Notes: generated by a model from the letters alone, not told the origin. A stretch of DNA of 64,000 nt from Nocardia arthritidis (GCF_011801145.1 NZ_CP046172.1:2976001-3040000), one strand, 5' to 3'. Numbered from the stretch's first letter, positions 1-9,814 are shown. Program-made: numbers and translations.

Positions 1-1
1 C

Positions 2-1540
2 GCGGCGATCGGGTCATGGGCGTGGTGGGTGCTCGTCGCGCTGCTGGTGCTGCTGCTCTGCGTGGGCGTCTATGACATGGTGCAGAAGCGGCATTCGGTG
101 CTGCGCAACTATCCGGTGCTCGGGCATATGCGGTTCCTGCTGGAGGGCATCCGCCCGGAGATTCAGCAGTATTTTGTGGAACGCAACTTCGACGGTCGCC
201 CCTTCGACCGCGACGTGCGCACCATGATCTACGAGCGGGCCAAGGGAATTCACGGCGAGCTGTCCTTCGGCACCGAACGCGATGTCGAGCAGGTCGGCTA
301 CGAATATCTGGTGCATTCGACGGCGCCGGTGCCGGAGCCGAAGACGCCGCCGCGGGTGCTGATCGGCGGCCCGGACTGCACCAAGCCGTATTCCATGTCG
401 CTGCTGAATGTTTCGGCGATGAGCTTCGGCGCGCTGTCGGCGAACGCGCTGCGCGCCCTGAACCGGGCGGCCGCGATGGGTGGTTTCGCGCACGACACGG
501 GCGAGGGCGGGCTCACCCCGTACCATCTCGACGGCGGCGGAGATCTGGTGTGGGAGTTGGGTTCCGGCTACTTCGGCACGCGCACCGCCGACGGCGCCTT
601 CGATCCGCACCGCTTCACCGAAACCGCGGCGCGCGAACAGGTGAAGGCCATCTCGATAAAGCTCAGCCAGGGTGCGAAACCCGGGCTGGGCGGCGTGCTG
701 CCCGCGGCCAAGGTGAGCGCGGAGATCGCGGCCTATCGCGGTGTCCCCGCGCATACGAAATGCGTCAGCCCGGCGGCACATTCGGCCTTCCACACACCGC
801 GTGAGCTGATCGCGTTCGTCGCGCGGCTGCGCGAATTGTCCGGCGGTAAGCCGGTGGGCTTCAAGCTGTGCGTCGGATCGCGCATCGATGTGCTCGCCAT
901 CTGCAAGGCGATCCAAGCCGAGGGCATCGCACCGGATTTCATCGTCGTCGACGGCAAGGAGGGCGGAACCGCGGCTGCCCCACTGGAATACGAGGACAAT
1001 GTCGGCCTGCCGCTCACCGACGGGCTGATGACGCTGCACAACGCGCTGGTCGGCACCGGCCTGCGGGACCGGATCCGGCTCGGCGCCAGCGGCAAGGTGG
1101 CCACCGGAACCGATATCGTCAAGCGGCTCATCCAGGGCGCCGACTACACCAATTCGGCGCGCGCCATGATGATGGCCGTCGGCTGTATCCAGGCTCAGCG
1201 CTGTCACACCAACAAATGCCCGGTCGGTGTCGCCACCCAGGATCCGCGGCGGGCGCACGCGCTGGACGTCGCGGACAAATCGGTGCGCGCCCAGCGCTAT
1301 CAGGAGGCGACGGTGCAGCAGGCCGTGCAGCTGATGGCATCGCTGGGAGTGGGTGAGCCCGGCGAGCTGAACCCCCATATGCTGCGCAAGAAGATTTCGC
1401 CGACGGTGGTGCAGTCGTATGCGGAGCTGTACGAGTGGCTCGCCCCCGGTGAGCTGCTGAGCGATCCGCCGCGCGGCTGGCGCATGGACTGGGCCGCGGC
1501 GGACCCGGATTCGTTCCGGCCGATGCCCGGTAAAGCATAG
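2..1540 (+). CDS. FMN-binding glutamate synthase-family protein, 5' end outside the window
   Basis: The frame is open to the left edge. Hydrophobic codons continue upstream of the first possible start (GTG at 29), so the true start probably lies outside. A membrane segment is followed by a complete glutamate synthase large-subunit type barrel: [26 protein letters not shown], and [19 protein letters not shown], whose C-x5-C-x4-C pattern binds a 3Fe-4S cluster in GltB. There is no glutaminase domain, so it is not a complete GOGAT. Members of this stand-alone, membrane-anchored family are expected to bind FMN and have no settled substrate. About 120 bp separate it from the permease downstream. 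Family call is firm; the reaction is unknown. Confidence 0.88.
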   Translation, partial: AAIGSWAWWVLVALLVLLLCVGVYDMVQKRHSVLRNYPVLGHMRFLLEGIRPEIQQYFVERNFDGRPFDRDVRTMIYERAKGIHGELSFGTERDVEQVGYEYLVHSTAPVPEPKTPPRVLIGGPDCTKPYSMSLLNVSAMSFGALSANALRALNRAAAMGGFAHDTGEGGLTPYHLDGGGDLVWELGSGYFGTRTADGAFDPHRFTETAAREQVKAISIKLSQGAKPGLGGVLPAAKVSAEIAAYRGVPAHTKCVSPAAHSAFHTPRELIAFVARLRELSGGKPVGFKLCVGSRIDVLAICKAIQAEGIAPDFIVVDGKEGGTAAAPLEYEDNVGLPLTDGLMTLHNALVGTGLRDRIRLGASGKVATGTDIVKRLIQGADYTNSARAMMMAVGCIQAQRCHTNKCPVGVATQDPRRAHALDVADKSVRAQRYQEATVQQAVQLMASLGVGEPGELNPHMLRKKISPTVVQSYAELYEWLAPGELLSDPPRGWRMDWAAADPDSFRPMPGKA

Positions 1541-1659
1541 GAAGGGCGAATCGCCGAGAACGGGGGACACGTCCTATGAATTCTGGCCCGCTAAGGTTCC
1601 GTCGACATGCTCGCGCCCGGCCCGGGTCAGCCGGACCGGACAACACCGAGGGGACAACG

Positions 1660-3615
1660 GTGACAACGACCGCGGACCGGACGGCGACGCCCTTCCGGGA
1701 TTGGCTGCTGGAAGGCGCCACCGACGAACGCTATTCGCAGCATCCGGGTCCGATGCGCAAACCGGGTGATGCCGAACACGAGCATTCCTGGTGGAAGGTG
1801 ATGTGCCTGACCGGCGTCGACTACTTCTCGACCCTGGGTTATCAGCCGGGTATCGCGGCGCTGGCCGCCGGCGTGCTCTCACCGATGGCGACGCTGGTGC
1901 TGGTGGCGTTGACGCTGCTCGGCGCGCTGCCGGTATATCGGCGGGTGGCGAAGGAGAGCCCGCACGGCGGCGGTTCGCTGGCCATGTTCAGCCATGTGCT
2001 GCCCCGCTGGACCGGCAAGATCTTCATCCTGGTGCTGCTGGGTTTCGCGGCGACCGACTTCGTCATCACGATGACGCTGTCGGCCGCCGACGGTGCGGCG
2101 CATATCGTGGAGAACCCGTATGTGCCCAAGGCGTTCGACCATCACAACCTGCTGATCACGCTGGTGCTGCTCGCACTGCTCGCGGCGATCTTCCTGAAGG
2201 GTTTCGCCGAGGCGATCGGTATCGCGGTCGCGCTGGTCGGCACCTATCTGGCGCTGAATCTGGTGGTGGCGGTCGTCGGGCTGTACCAGGTGCTCAGTGC
2301 CAGCGGGCTGGTGGTGGATTGGACGCATGCGATGACCGCGCAGCACGGCAATGTGCTGGCCATGGTCGGCGTTTCGCTGCTGGTGTTCCCGAAGCTCGCG
2401 CTCGGCCTTTCCGGATTCGAAACGGGCGTCGCGGTGATGCCGCAGATCAAGGGCGCGCCCGGTGATTCGGAGGACAATCCGGTGACCAGGATCGCGGGCA
2501 CCCGCAAACTGCTCACCACCGCCGCGCTCATCATGAGCACCTTCCTGGTGGTCACCAGCTTCATCACCGCCGTCCTGATTCCGGAGAAGGAGTTCCAGCC
2601 GGGCGGCGCGGCGAACGGGCGGGCGCTGGCCTACCTGGCCCACCAGCACCTGGGCGATCTGTTCGGCACCGTCTACGACCTGAGCACCATCGCGATCCTC
2701 TGGTTCGCGGGTGCGTCGGCCATGGCCGGGCTGCTCAACCTGGTGCCCCGCTACCTACCCCGTTACGGCATGGCGCCGGAGTGGGCGCGCGCGGTGCGGC
2801 CGCTGGTGCTGGTGTTCGCGGTCATATCCTTCGGCATCACTTGGTATTTCGACGCCGACGTCGATGCGCAGGGCGGCGCGTACGCCACCGGTGTGCTGGT
2901 GCTGATCACCTCCGCCGCCGTCGCCGTGACGATCTCGGCGGTGCGAAAAGGCGAGCACCGCAAGGTGATCGGCTTCGGCGCGGTCTCGGCGGTATTCGTG
3001 TACACCACCATCGCGAATATTTTCGAGCGGCCGGAGGGTGTGCAGTTGGCCTCGCTGTTCATCCTCGCGATCATCGTGGTGTCGTTCGTGTCCCGGGCCC
3101 GGCGCTCGTTCGAATTGCGGGCGCTGGAGGTGACATTCGACGACGCGGCGGCCGCGATGATCGATGAGGCCGCGGCGCAGGGCATGATCCGGATCGTCAC
3201 CCACGATGTGGATCAGCGTCAGCCGGAGGAGTATCTGGAGAAGGCGGCCGAACAGCGGATAGAGAGCCACATCCCCGACGACGCGCCGATCATGTTCCTC
3301 GAGGTGATCGTCGGCGACGCATCGGATTTCAGCACCGAGCTGCGGGTCAACGGAATCGAGGTGGGTGGCTACCGCATTCTGAGCGTCGAGGCCACCGCCG
3401 TCCCCAATTCGATCGCCGCCATTCTGCTGGCCGTCCGGGATCGCACCGGGCTGGAGCCGCACGTGTATTTCGAATGGACCGAAGGCAATCCGCTGGTGAA
3501 CCTGCTGAAGTTCATGTTCGTCGGCGAGGGCGAGGTGGCGCCGGTGACCCGGGAGATCATCCGGCGCGCGGTGCCGAATCCGGCCGAACGGCCGCACGTG
3601 CACGTCGACAGCTGA
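1660..3615 (+). CDS. APC-superfamily amino acid/polyamine-type permease
   Basis: A 651-residue inner-membrane transporter. The start is GTG 1660, because GAGGGG lies just upstream; an in-frame ATG at 1576 gives 28 extra Arg/Pro-rich residues without a ribosome site. The N-terminus (to about residue 45) is hydrophilic. Roughly twelve hydrophobic segments then run to about residue 480, with the APC-like stretch [14 protein letters not shown] near the first helix. The last 170 residues are a soluble cytoplasmic domain of alternating beta/alpha character. Substrate cannot be read from the sequence; amino acid or polyamine uptake is inferred from the superfamily. Confidence 0.85.
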   Translation: MTTTADRTATPFRDWLLEGATDERYSQHPGPMRKPGDAEHEHSWWKVMCLTGVDYFSTLGYQPGIAALAAGVLSPMATLVLVALTLLGALPVYRRVAKESPHGGGSLAMFSHVLPRWTGKIFILVLLGFAATDFVITMTLSAADGAAHIVENPYVPKAFDHHNLLITLVLLALLAAIFLKGFAEAIGIAVALVGTYLALNLVVAVVGLYQVLSASGLVVDWTHAMTAQHGNVLAMVGVSLLVFPKLALGLSGFETGVAVMPQIKGAPGDSEDNPVTRIAGTRKLLTTAALIMSTFLVVTSFITAVLIPEKEFQPGGAANGRALAYLAHQHLGDLFGTVYDLSTIAILWFAGASAMAGLLNLVPRYLPRYGMAPEWARAVRPLVLVFAVISFGITWYFDADVDAQGGAYATGVLVLITSAAVAVTISAVRKGEHRKVIGFGAVSAVFVYTTIANIFERPEGVQLASLFILAIIVVSFVSRARRSFELRALEVTFDDAAAAMIDEAAAQGMIRIVTHDVDQRQPEEYLEKAAEQRIESHIPDDAPIMFLEVIVGDASDFSTELRVNGIEVGGYRILSVEATAVPNSIAAILLAVRDRTGLEPHVYFEWTEGNPLVNLLKFMFVGEGEVAPVTREIIRRAVPNPAERPHVHVDS

Positions 3616-3729
3616 TCCGAACCGCCGAGTGCGGCAACGGTTATCCCGAGCGGTCGGGTTTCGGCATTGCTACCATCGGGATGCCGCGCGGGATGGGGGT
3701 AGCCCGGTGGCGCGGACCGGAGGGGTGCG

Positions 3730-5346
3730 GTGGACGACGGCGCGCGGGCCAGGCTGGCGCGGGCATGGTGGCAGGAACTGGCCGAGGTGTCCTATCTGCC
3801 GATGCCGGCGCGCGCGGCCCGGCGGCTACTCGCCAGGCTGGTAAGCGATTTCGCGGCCGCGCTGGCCGCCGAACCATTCGACGCCGACGCGGGTGCGCCG
3901 ATCGGGGCGGCGCTGGTCGAGGCGCGGCTCACCGGCGCACCGGTGCTCACCACCTCGGCGCGGGTGCTCGCGGAGCTGGCCGGGCCCGATGCGGCCCGAT
4001 TCGCCGCGCTGCTCGCGGCTTTCGGGCGCGGCTACGGGGAAGCGTTGCAGCAGCGGCGATTTCGTGGCCGCGATGCGCTGGCCATGGACCAGGCGCGCCG
4101 CGCGGCCGAGGAACGGTTCCGGGTGGTGTTCGACAATGCGGCGGTCGCCATCGCGGTGGGCAGCGTCGACGGCACGGTCGTCGACGCCAATCGCGGGCTC
4201 GCCGATATGGTCGGCGTGCCGGTCGACTGTTTGCGCGGCCGTTCGGTATATGACTTCGCCCATCCGGACGATCGCGACGAGATCCGGAAACTGGTGTACG
4301 AGAAGCTGATTCCGGCGGGGGAGGGCACGGTGAACATGGAGCTGCGCACCGTGCGACCGGACGGCGGCCATGGCTGGGTCACCTTCGCCGTCACGTTCGT
4401 GCGGGGGATCGGCCGGGATGACGATTACCTGCTCGCGGTCGGCGTCGACAGCACCGAACAGCACCGGATGCAGGACGAACTGCACCGGCAGGCGCGCAAC
4501 GACCCGCTGACCGGCCTACCGAACCGGCGTCACCTGTTGGAGCGAATCGAACTGCTGCTCACCGGGAACGGCGCGGAACGGCTCGGCCTGTGCTTCATCG
4601 ATCTCGACGGGTTCAAGGACATCAACGACCGCTATGGGCACGGCGTCGGCGACCGGTTGCTCGCCGCCGTCGCACAGCGGTTGTGCGAAAGCGCCGCCCC
4701 GCAAGACGTTCTGGTGGCCCGCATCGGCGGCGACGAATTCGCCGCGCTGATCCCGCCGCCCGCCGACGACGACCGGGTCGCCGCGGTCGCCGAGGCCATG
4801 CTCGCCGCGCTGGCCCGGCCGGTTCCGGTCGGCAACAAGTTGCTGCGGGTCACCGCGAGCATCGGCGCGGTGACCGCGAGAGCCGCGGGCACACCGGCGG
4901 AATCGTTGTTCGACGCCGCGGATACCGGGCTCTACCAGGCCAAGGCGGACGGTAAGAGCCGCTGGGTGCGCAAACCGGGCCTTTCTGCGCCGTGCGGTGA
5001 CCTACCTGGTGGCCGAGGCCGGTATCACCCAGTTTCTCGACCTCGGTTCGGGTATTCCGACGGTCGGCAATGTGCACGAGGTGGTGCACGCGCACGATCC
5101 GGCGGCCCGCGTCGTGTACGTCGACATCGATCCGGTGGCGGTGGCGATGAGCCGCATGATGCTCGACGGAAATCCGGCCGCCACCGCGGTCCGCGGCGAT
5201 GTCAACGATATCGACGCGGTGCTGCGCGATCCGGAGGTCACCGAAATGCTCGACTTCGACCGGCCGGTCGCGGTGCTCGCGGTGGCGCTACTGCATTTCC
5301 TGCCCGATACCGCCCGGCCCATCGAAACCATTGCGCGCCTGCGTAA
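3730..5346 (+). CDS. PAS-GGDEF diguanylate cyclase, C-terminus disrupted
   Basis: GTG 3730 starts a protein with an N-terminal helical region (residues about 1-115), a PAS domain (about 130-240; FRVVFDNAAVAIAVGSVDG, WVTFAVTFVRG) and a GGDEF domain (about 255-410) with intact RIGGDEFAAL, the catalytic signature for making c-di-GMP. I see no RxxD inhibitory site at the usual place before GGDEF. Recognisable homology stops at DTGLYQAKADGKSRW (about nt 4966). The remaining 120 codons to the stop are an Arg/Gly-rich out-of-frame reading of a methyltransferase gene. Actinobacterial proteins with this N-terminal layout commonly continue into an EAL phosphodiesterase domain, which is absent here. A truncated cyclase with a nonsense tail is the simplest reading. 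Confidence 0.75.
   Translation: MDDGARARLARAWWQELAEVSYLPMPARAARRLLARLVSDFAAALAAEPFDADAGAPIGAALVEARLTGAPVLTTSARVLAELAGPDAARFAALLAAFGRGYGEALQQRRFRGRDALAMDQARRAAEERFRVVFDNAAVAIAVGSVDGTVVDANRGLADMVGVPVDCLRGRSVYDFAHPDDRDEIRKLVYEKLIPAGEGTVNMELRTVRPDGGHGWVTFAVTFVRGIGRDDDYLLAVGVDSTEQHRMQDELHRQARNDPLTGLPNRRHLLERIELLLTGNGAERLGLCFIDLDGFKDINDRYGHGVGDRLLAAVAQRLCESAAPQDVLVARIGGDEFAALIPPPADDDRVAAVAEAMLAALARPVPVGNKLLRVTASIGAVTARAAGTPAESLFDAADTGLYQAKADGKSRWVRKPGLSAPCGDLPGGRGRYHPVSRPRFGYSDGRQCARGGARARSGGPRRVRRHRSGGGGDEPHDARRKSGRHRGPRRCQRYRRGAARSGGHRNARLRPAGRGARGGATAFPARYRPAHRNHCAPA
4960..4975 (+). other. Junction between truncated GGDEF and methyltransferase reading frames
   Basis: GGDEF homology in frame 1 ends at about 4966. 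Methyltransferase homology in frame 2 (residues CANRAFLRRAV) starts at about 4967. Neither the end of the first gene nor the beginning of the second is present, as expected for a deletion breakpoint. No repeat or mobile element is visible at the join. A sequencing or assembly error alone would explain a frameshift but not the loss of both gene parts. Confidence 0.55.
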
Positions 5347-5614
5347 TTCATTGGCATCGGGCAGCTATCTGGCGATCTCGCACGCCGGGAACGAGGGCCC
5401 GCCGGACCAGATGGCCGCCGCGCTGGAGCTCTACCGCCGCACGCCGACTCCGATGGTGCTGCGCTCGCGCACCGAAATCGCCGCTTTCCTGGCCGGATTC
5501 GAGCTGGTCGAACCGGGTCTGGTGTATCTGTCGCAGTGGCGGCCCGATCCGGACGATATCGTCGAGGTGCGCGATTTCGACGGCTATGTGGGGATCGGGC
5601 GCGTGGCGCGCTGA
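4997..5614 (+). CDS. SAM-dependent methyltransferase (DUF574 type), N-terminally truncated
   Basis: Motif I of a Rossmann methyltransferase is present (FLDLGSGIPTVGNVHEV), followed by VVYVDIDPVAVA, the acidic motif binding the SAM ribose, and VALLHFLPD. In-frame homology extends upstream of the GTG at 4997 to about 4967 (NRAFLRRAV). The family's usual first 65 or so residues are missing, because the upstream DNA belongs to the GGDEF gene in another frame. The 205-residue remainder keeps the cofactor core, but the N-terminal helices that form part of the substrate lid are absent. It may be a pseudogene or be translated from internal GTG 4997. Substrate unknown. Confidence 0.65.
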   Translation: MTYLVAEAGITQFLDLGSGIPTVGNVHEVVHAHDPAARVVYVDIDPVAVAMSRMMLDGNPAATAVRGDVNDIDAVLRDPEVTEMLDFDRPVAVLAVALLHFLPDTARPIETIARLRNSLASGSYLAISHAGNEGPPDQMAAALELYRRTPTPMVLRSRTEIAAFLAGFELVEPGLVYLSQWRPDPDDIVEVRDFDGYVGIGRVAR

Positions 5615-5620
5615 GTTGCG

Positions 5621-6322
5621 TTACCGCACTTGACGTTTGGTGATCACCACCGGCTTCGTCTCGGTGGGGATCGCGTCGAATGCCGACCGGGGGACGCCGA
5701 AGGCGGCGGCGAGGACCTCGCGCGGGACCGCGTTGAACGCGCCGACGATGCCGATATCGTCGTTCGGTTCCTTTGCGCTGGTGTTGAATACGACCAGCAC
5801 CTCCAGCGGTGCGGTGGCGTCCGGATTTTCGAAGTAGTGGAAGAAGCCCTGCGGCGCGAAGACCAGATCGCCCTTGCCCGCGTCGAAGACGTCGTTGCGG
5901 TAGCCGCCGTCCGGATGGGTGCCGAGGATGGTCCAGCGCGCGGTGCCGGAGATCACGAAGTTCAGCTCCCACGCGGTCGGATGCCAGTGTGGTTCGCGCA
6001 CGCCGCCCGGTTCGAGCCGGACGAAGTACACCGATCCGCTCTGCCCGGCCAGCACCGGGAAGTTGTCCTCGTGCGCGCCCTGCAGGGTGCCGCCGTCGAA
6101 CCGGTTGGGTTCGGTGGCGGTGAGGTGGAACAGGTGGGGTGCGGTGTTGAGGTTGTCGTCCAGCGCGGCGGTGTTGGGGAGTTGATCCGCCGCGGCGGTC
6201 GATGCGTCGGCGACCAGTGCCGCGCCCACCGCGGCGCCGCCCAGCGCGGCGGCGCCGGCGCCGAGTAGCGCGCGCCTGTTCGGTTGGGCCGCAGTGTTTT
6301 CCGGTGTCGAATCGGTGGTCAT
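5621..6322 (-). CDS. Tat-exported cupin-domain protein
   Basis: A 233-residue protein with a twin-arginine signal (NRRALLGAGAAALGGAA, residues about 15-45) and a following Ala-rich cleavage region. The cupin barrel holds the metal-binding pattern HWHPTAWELNFVISG (His, His, Glu) and a later FFHYFEN histidine, resembling oxalate decarboxylase and germin-like bicupin halves. Export in folded form fits a metal cofactor loaded in the cytoplasm. It stands alone: convergent with the methyltransferase remnant and divergent from the lipase gene across 400 bp. The exact reaction is not determined. Confidence 0.82.
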   Translation of the reverse strand: MTTDSTPENTAAQPNRRALLGAGAAALGGAAVGAALVADASTAAADQLPNTAALDDNLNTAPHLFHLTATEPNRFDGGTLQGAHEDNFPVLAGQSGSVYFVRLEPGGVREPHWHPTAWELNFVISGTARWTILGTHPDGGYRNDVFDAGKGDLVFAPQGFFHYFENPDATAPLEVLVVFNTSAKEPNDDIGIVGAFNAVPREVLAAAFGVPRSAFDAIPTETKPVVITKRQVR

Positions 6323-6722
6323 ATGCGGCGTCCTCCATTTTCCGGGTATGCGCGGAGAATCGGGTTCAGGTTATCGGTAGGCTATCGATGTTCGGCCGTT
6401 TTACGCACTGCCATTGTCCGCGAGTTCCGGCGGGTATGCGCGATGGTCGTCATCTTTTCAATCGGAAGCGTTCGACAGTGCTGAACGCCGGAAACGACGC
6501 GTAAACACTGGGTGCGGTTTCGCGTATCGATCTGTACATCGACCGGCCAGAAGCCGGGCCGGACCGGTTCACCTGACCGACCGATGATCATCGTCACGGC
6601 TAATTCTTGGCGAAGTGGCTTTACGGTGTACTCCAACTGGACGTATGACCATTACTGTGGCTGCGCCGGTCACTCGAAATCCCTCGGGGGTACACCCGAA
6701 AGTTCCAGGAAGAAGCACGTCA
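6323..6722. promoter_or_regulatory. Divergent 400-bp intergenic region (cupin / lipase)
   Basis: No convincing gene is present; the short open frames here lack ribosome sites and coding bias. It must hold the promoters of the two exported proteins transcribed away from each other. A TACACCCGAAAG stretch and AGGAAG lie directly before the lipase ATG; I could not assign a reliable -35/-10 pair. Confidence 0.4.
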
Positions 6723-7751
6723 ATGAAACGCAATTTCCGCACGCCGCGCGCCGTCGCGGCGATCATGGCAGCCGCGATCGTCGGGATCGGGTCGAATGCC
6801 GCGGTGGCCATGGCGGATCCGGGTAACGGTGTCGGCTCGCACGCGTCGGACACCGTCGGCTACGGCCCGGAACTCACCGACGAGGCGGCCGCCTTCGCCT
6901 ACGGCCTGGCCAATCCGGATGTCGCTCCGCAGGGTGCGAACAACTGGTCGTGCCGCCCCGACGCCACCCACCCGCGCCCGGTCGTACTGGTGCACGGCAC
7001 CTGGGCCAGCGCGTACGGCGCGTACGCGTACATGTCGCCGCGCCTGGCCAAGGCTGGATACTGCGTCTTCACCTTCAATTACGGCCGGGCCGACGCGCCG
7101 GGCGCCGGGTTGGTGCAGCCGACCATCGGCGCCACCGGCTATATCGAGGATTCCGCCGCGCAGCTGGCCGCCTTCGTCGATCGCGTGCGCGCCGTCACCG
7201 GCACCGCGCAGGTCGACGTCATCGGGCATTCGCAGGGCGGTGTGGTGATCCGGCAGTACCTGAAGTTCAACGGCGGCGCCGACGCGGGCGATCCGTCGCG
7301 CAACAAGGTGAAGAAGGTGATCACCTTCGGCGCGACGAACCACGGCACCACGCTGAGCGGATTGGGCAGCCTGCTGGGCGTTTTCAAGAATGCGGGCCTG
7401 GACCTGAGCGCGCCGACCGAAACGCTGATCGGCCACGCCGGCATCCAGCAGCTCATCGGCTCGCCGGTGCTGACCGAGCTGAACGCGGGCGGCGACACCA
7501 TGCCGGGCGTCGAGTACACCATCGTCGCCGACCGCTACGACGAGGTGTCCAGCCCGTACACCCGCACCTACCTGCAGGCGGGTCCGGGCGCGCAGGTGCA
7601 CGACGTATTGCTCCAGGACGGTTGCGATCTGGACACCTCCGACCACAACTCGATGATGTTCTCGCCGCGCGCCACCTCCATCGCACTGCAGGCGTTGGAT
7701 CCGGTGGGTCACCCGAATCTGGTGTGCTCCCTCAACCCGTGGTTGCTCTGA
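6723..7751 (+). CDS. Secreted class-2 lipase/esterase (EstA/LipA-like)
   Basis: A 342-residue alpha/beta hydrolase. ATG 6723 is chosen because AGGAAG precedes it and it begins a classic Sec signal (MKRNFR, hydrophobic core, AVAMADP, cleavage near residue 30). The oxyanion region is PVVLVHGTWAS, and the nucleophile elbow is IGHSQGG with Ser as catalytic residue. Asp and His follow towards the C-terminus (DGCDLDTSDHNSM region). The GHSQGG elbow and the short mature length match the actinobacterial class-2 lipase family that hydrolyses triacylglycerol or other esters outside the cell. Confidence 0.88.
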   Translation: MKRNFRTPRAVAAIMAAAIVGIGSNAAVAMADPGNGVGSHASDTVGYGPELTDEAAAFAYGLANPDVAPQGANNWSCRPDATHPRPVVLVHGTWASAYGAYAYMSPRLAKAGYCVFTFNYGRADAPGAGLVQPTIGATGYIEDSAAQLAAFVDRVRAVTGTAQVDVIGHSQGGVVIRQYLKFNGGADAGDPSRNKVKKVITFGATNHGTTLSGLGSLLGVFKNAGLDLSAPTETLIGHAGIQQLIGSPVLTELNAGGDTMPGVEYTIVADRYDEVSSPYTRTYLQAGPGAQVHDVLLQDGCDLDTSDHNSMMFSPRATSIALQALDPVGHPNLVCSLNPWLL

Positions 7752-7809
7752 GTCGATAGTTCGAATCGCCCGTGCCGGAATATGTTCCGGTGCGGGCGAT
7801 TTCGGCGGT

Positions 7810-8412
7810 CTATCCGGCGGCCAGCCCGTCGAGGACGATGCGTAGATTGCGTTGCCACTGGTCGGAATCGGCGGTAAGCCCCAGCGTGTGCTCGCCGCTC
7901 GTCGCGCCCGCCAGCGCGAAAGCCACGTCCGCCCAGGCGATATCGGCGCGCATCGCGCCGGCCGACTGTGCCCGCTCGACCATGGCGCGCAGTTTGCCGC
8001 GCAGGTCGGCGAGTGTGCGCTCCAGGCAGGGTTCGGCGCCCAAAGCCGCTGCGACACCGCAGCTTTCGGCGCGCAGCCGGGCGTATTTCGTGGCGAATCC
8101 GGTGAATCCGCGCCAGGCGTCGGGGTCGGCGAGTCCGTCGTCGGCGGCGGCGAGTATTTCGTCGAGCACCTCCTCCAGTACGGCCCGCAGCAGCGCCTCG
8201 CGGGAGGAGATCCGGCGGTAGAAGGTGCCTTTGCCGACTCCGGCCCGCCGGGCGATCTCCTGCGCGGTGACCTCGACGCCGATCTCCGCGACGGCCTCGC
8301 GCGTCGCGGCGACGAGGCGTTCCAGATTGCGGCGGGCGTCGGCCCGCGGCGGGCCGTCCTGCTCCGCCAGCAGTCGATCGATCGCCGTCGTTGCGGCGTC
8401 GCGTGCGCTCAT
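7810..8412 (-). CDS. TetR-family transcriptional repressor
   Basis: A 200-residue regulator starting at MSARDAA. Its N-terminal helix-turn-helix (VTAQEIARRAGVGKGTFYRRI, residues about 38-60 by eye) is typical of TetR/AcrR. The C-terminal helical part is the ligand-binding dimer domain; its ligand is unknown. It is transcribed away from the oxidoreductase gene. Two 23-bp dyads lie between the two starts, so it most likely represses itself and the oxidoreductase. Confidence 0.9.
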   Translation of the reverse strand: MSARDAATTAIDRLLAEQDGPPRADARRNLERLVAATREAVAEIGVEVTAQEIARRAGVGKGTFYRRISSREALLRAVLEEVLDEILAAADDGLADPDAWRGFTGFATKYARLRAESCGVAAALGAEPCLERTLADLRGKLRAMVERAQSAGAMRADIAWADVAFALAGATSGEHTLGLTADSDQWQRNLRIVLDGLAAG

Positions 8413-8428
8413 GACCGGCAAGCCTACC

Positions 8429-8451
8429 AAGTGGACTCTGTGGGTCCGGTT
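8429..8451. promoter_or_regulatory. TetR operator O1 (imperfect)
   Basis: AAGTGGAC-N7-GTCCGGTT: arms are 8 bp, 6 of 8 pairs match. It has the same length and spacing as the perfect dyad 37 bp downstream (centre to centre). It sits 17 bp upstream of the regulator's start codon. Confidence 0.6.
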
Positions 8452-8465
8452 AGCGTAGCGTGCTT

Positions 8466-8488
8466 AAGCGGACCACATGAGTCCGCTT
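8466..8488. promoter_or_regulatory. TetR operator O2 (perfect dyad)
   Basis: AAGCGGAC-N7-GTCCGCTT, a perfect 8-bp inverted repeat directly upstream of the GAGGAGGAG ribosome site of the oxidoreductase. Repressor bound here would block transcription of that gene. Confidence 0.72.
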
Positions 8489-8504
8489 ATTTCGAGGAGG
8501 AGCA

Positions 8505-9608
8505 ATGGCGGATCCGATTCGCGTCGGCATCATCGGGGCCAATCCGGAGCGGGGCTGGGCGGTGCGCGCGCACATTCCGGCGCTACAAGCGCTGCCGGAT
8601 TACAAGATCACCGCGGTCGGCACCAGCAGGCCGGAAAGCGCAAGGGCCGCCGCGGAATTGGTGGGCGGCGCGCACGCGTTCACCGATCCGCGGCAGCTGG
8701 CCGAACATCCCGACGTCGATCTGGTCGCGATCACGGTGAAGGTGCCCGCGCACGCGACGCTGATCCGCGCGGCGCTCGCGGCGGGAAAACACGTCTATTG
8801 CGAATGGCCGCTGGCCCTGACCACCGACGAGGCCGTCGAGCTGTCCGGTATGGCCGCGGCCGCGGGCGTTCGGCATGCCGTCGGATTGCAGGCCCGGTAC
8901 GCCCCGGAGATCCGGCGGGCCCGCGATCTCATCGCCGAAGGCTATGTGGGGGAAGTGGTTTCGGCCACCGTCTACTCGCCGCGCGGCAAGGGCGCCGGCA
9001 CGACGGTACCCGGCTGGGTGGCATACACCCTGGACGAGCGCAACGGCGCGGGCGTGCTGGAGGTGGCGGGCGGGCACACCCTCGACGCCGTGCGGTATCT
9101 GGTGGGCGATTTCGCCGAGGTGTCCGCGCAGCTGTCGATTCGGCACCCGCACAACACGATCGCGGAAACCGGCGAGCGGATCGCGGTCACCAGCCCGGAC
9201 CACGTGCTGCTTACCGGCGCGCTCGATGGCGGTGCGGTGATCTCGGCGCATATCCATGACGCGAAGCTGACCGACGATCCGACCCGCGTCGCGATCTCCG
9301 GCACCGAGGGCGATCTGGCCATCGTCTCCGATGCGCGCCCACTGGGCGGCATCCAGATGAGCGAGCTGCGCCTGTTCGGTTCCCGCGGCGTACACGGAAC
9401 CTGGCGGGAACTAGGCGAAAGAACCGGTCTCGCAGCGGAACTCGGCACCGAACCACGGAATGTGGCCGGGCTCTACGCGGCGCTGGCCGAGGATATCCGC
9501 ACTGGTGCGCATACGGTGCCCACCTTCGCGGACGGGGTTCGCGTGCATCGGCTGCTGGACACGATCCGCCGGTCCGCCGAATCCGGTCGTCGGCTGAGCG
9601 CCCGCTGA
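8505..9608 (+). CDS. Gfo/Idh/MocA-family NAD(P)-dependent oxidoreductase
   Basis: A 367-residue enzyme with an N-terminal Rossmann domain (VGIIGANPERGWAV, the glycine-rich nucleotide loop) and a C-terminal alpha/beta substrate domain. In place of the classical EKP it carries CEWPLALTTDEA, a variant seen in Gal80-like members. GAGVLEVAGGHTLDAVRYL supplies the usual histidine. A GAGGAGGAG ribosome site precedes ATG 8505. Control by the divergent TetR protein is likely. Substrate (sugar, polyol or other) is not evident. Confidence 0.85.
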   Translation: MADPIRVGIIGANPERGWAVRAHIPALQALPDYKITAVGTSRPESARAAAELVGGAHAFTDPRQLAEHPDVDLVAITVKVPAHATLIRAALAAGKHVYCEWPLALTTDEAVELSGMAAAAGVRHAVGLQARYAPEIRRARDLIAEGYVGEVVSATVYSPRGKGAGTTVPGWVAYTLDERNGAGVLEVAGGHTLDAVRYLVGDFAEVSAQLSIRHPHNTIAETGERIAVTSPDHVLLTGALDGGAVISAHIHDAKLTDDPTRVAISGTEGDLAIVSDARPLGGIQMSELRLFGSRGVHGTWRELGERTGLAAELGTEPRNVAGLYAALAEDIRTGAHTVPTFADGVRVHRLLDTIRRSAESGRRLSAR

Positions 9609-9764
9609 AACCTTGGGCCACAAGGTATTTCGCTCGGTCGCGGCGCGTTGGTGGCGGACCGGGCGGTAGCGGGCGCGAATATGAAAATGGGCGTCGTTTG
9701 CTTCGCGAGATCAGTCGAATTTCGCGAACCGGGCGGGCCCGCGCCATTGTGGAAAGACAATAAA

Positions 9765-9801
9765 TCGCGCCCCAGGGGATGGTGGAAACCCTGGGGCGCG
9801 A
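9765..9801 (-). terminator. Rho-independent terminator of lsr2
   Basis: A perfect 13-bp GC-rich inverted repeat with an 11-nt loop (arm TCGCGCCCCAGGG). On the minus strand it is followed by a T-rich stretch (ATTTATTG). It begins 14 bp after the lsr2 stop. Confidence 0.82.
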
Positions 9802-9814
9802 CCGGGTGGATTTG

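Noticed and set aside
1576..1659. Upstream ATG start for the APC permease
   Set aside because: No ribosome site; GAGGGG precedes GTG 1660, which starts the family-like N-terminus.
4972..5346. C-terminal tail of the GGDEF frame as a real domain
   Set aside because: It is the methyltransferase sequence read in another frame, Arg/Gly-rich, with no homology.
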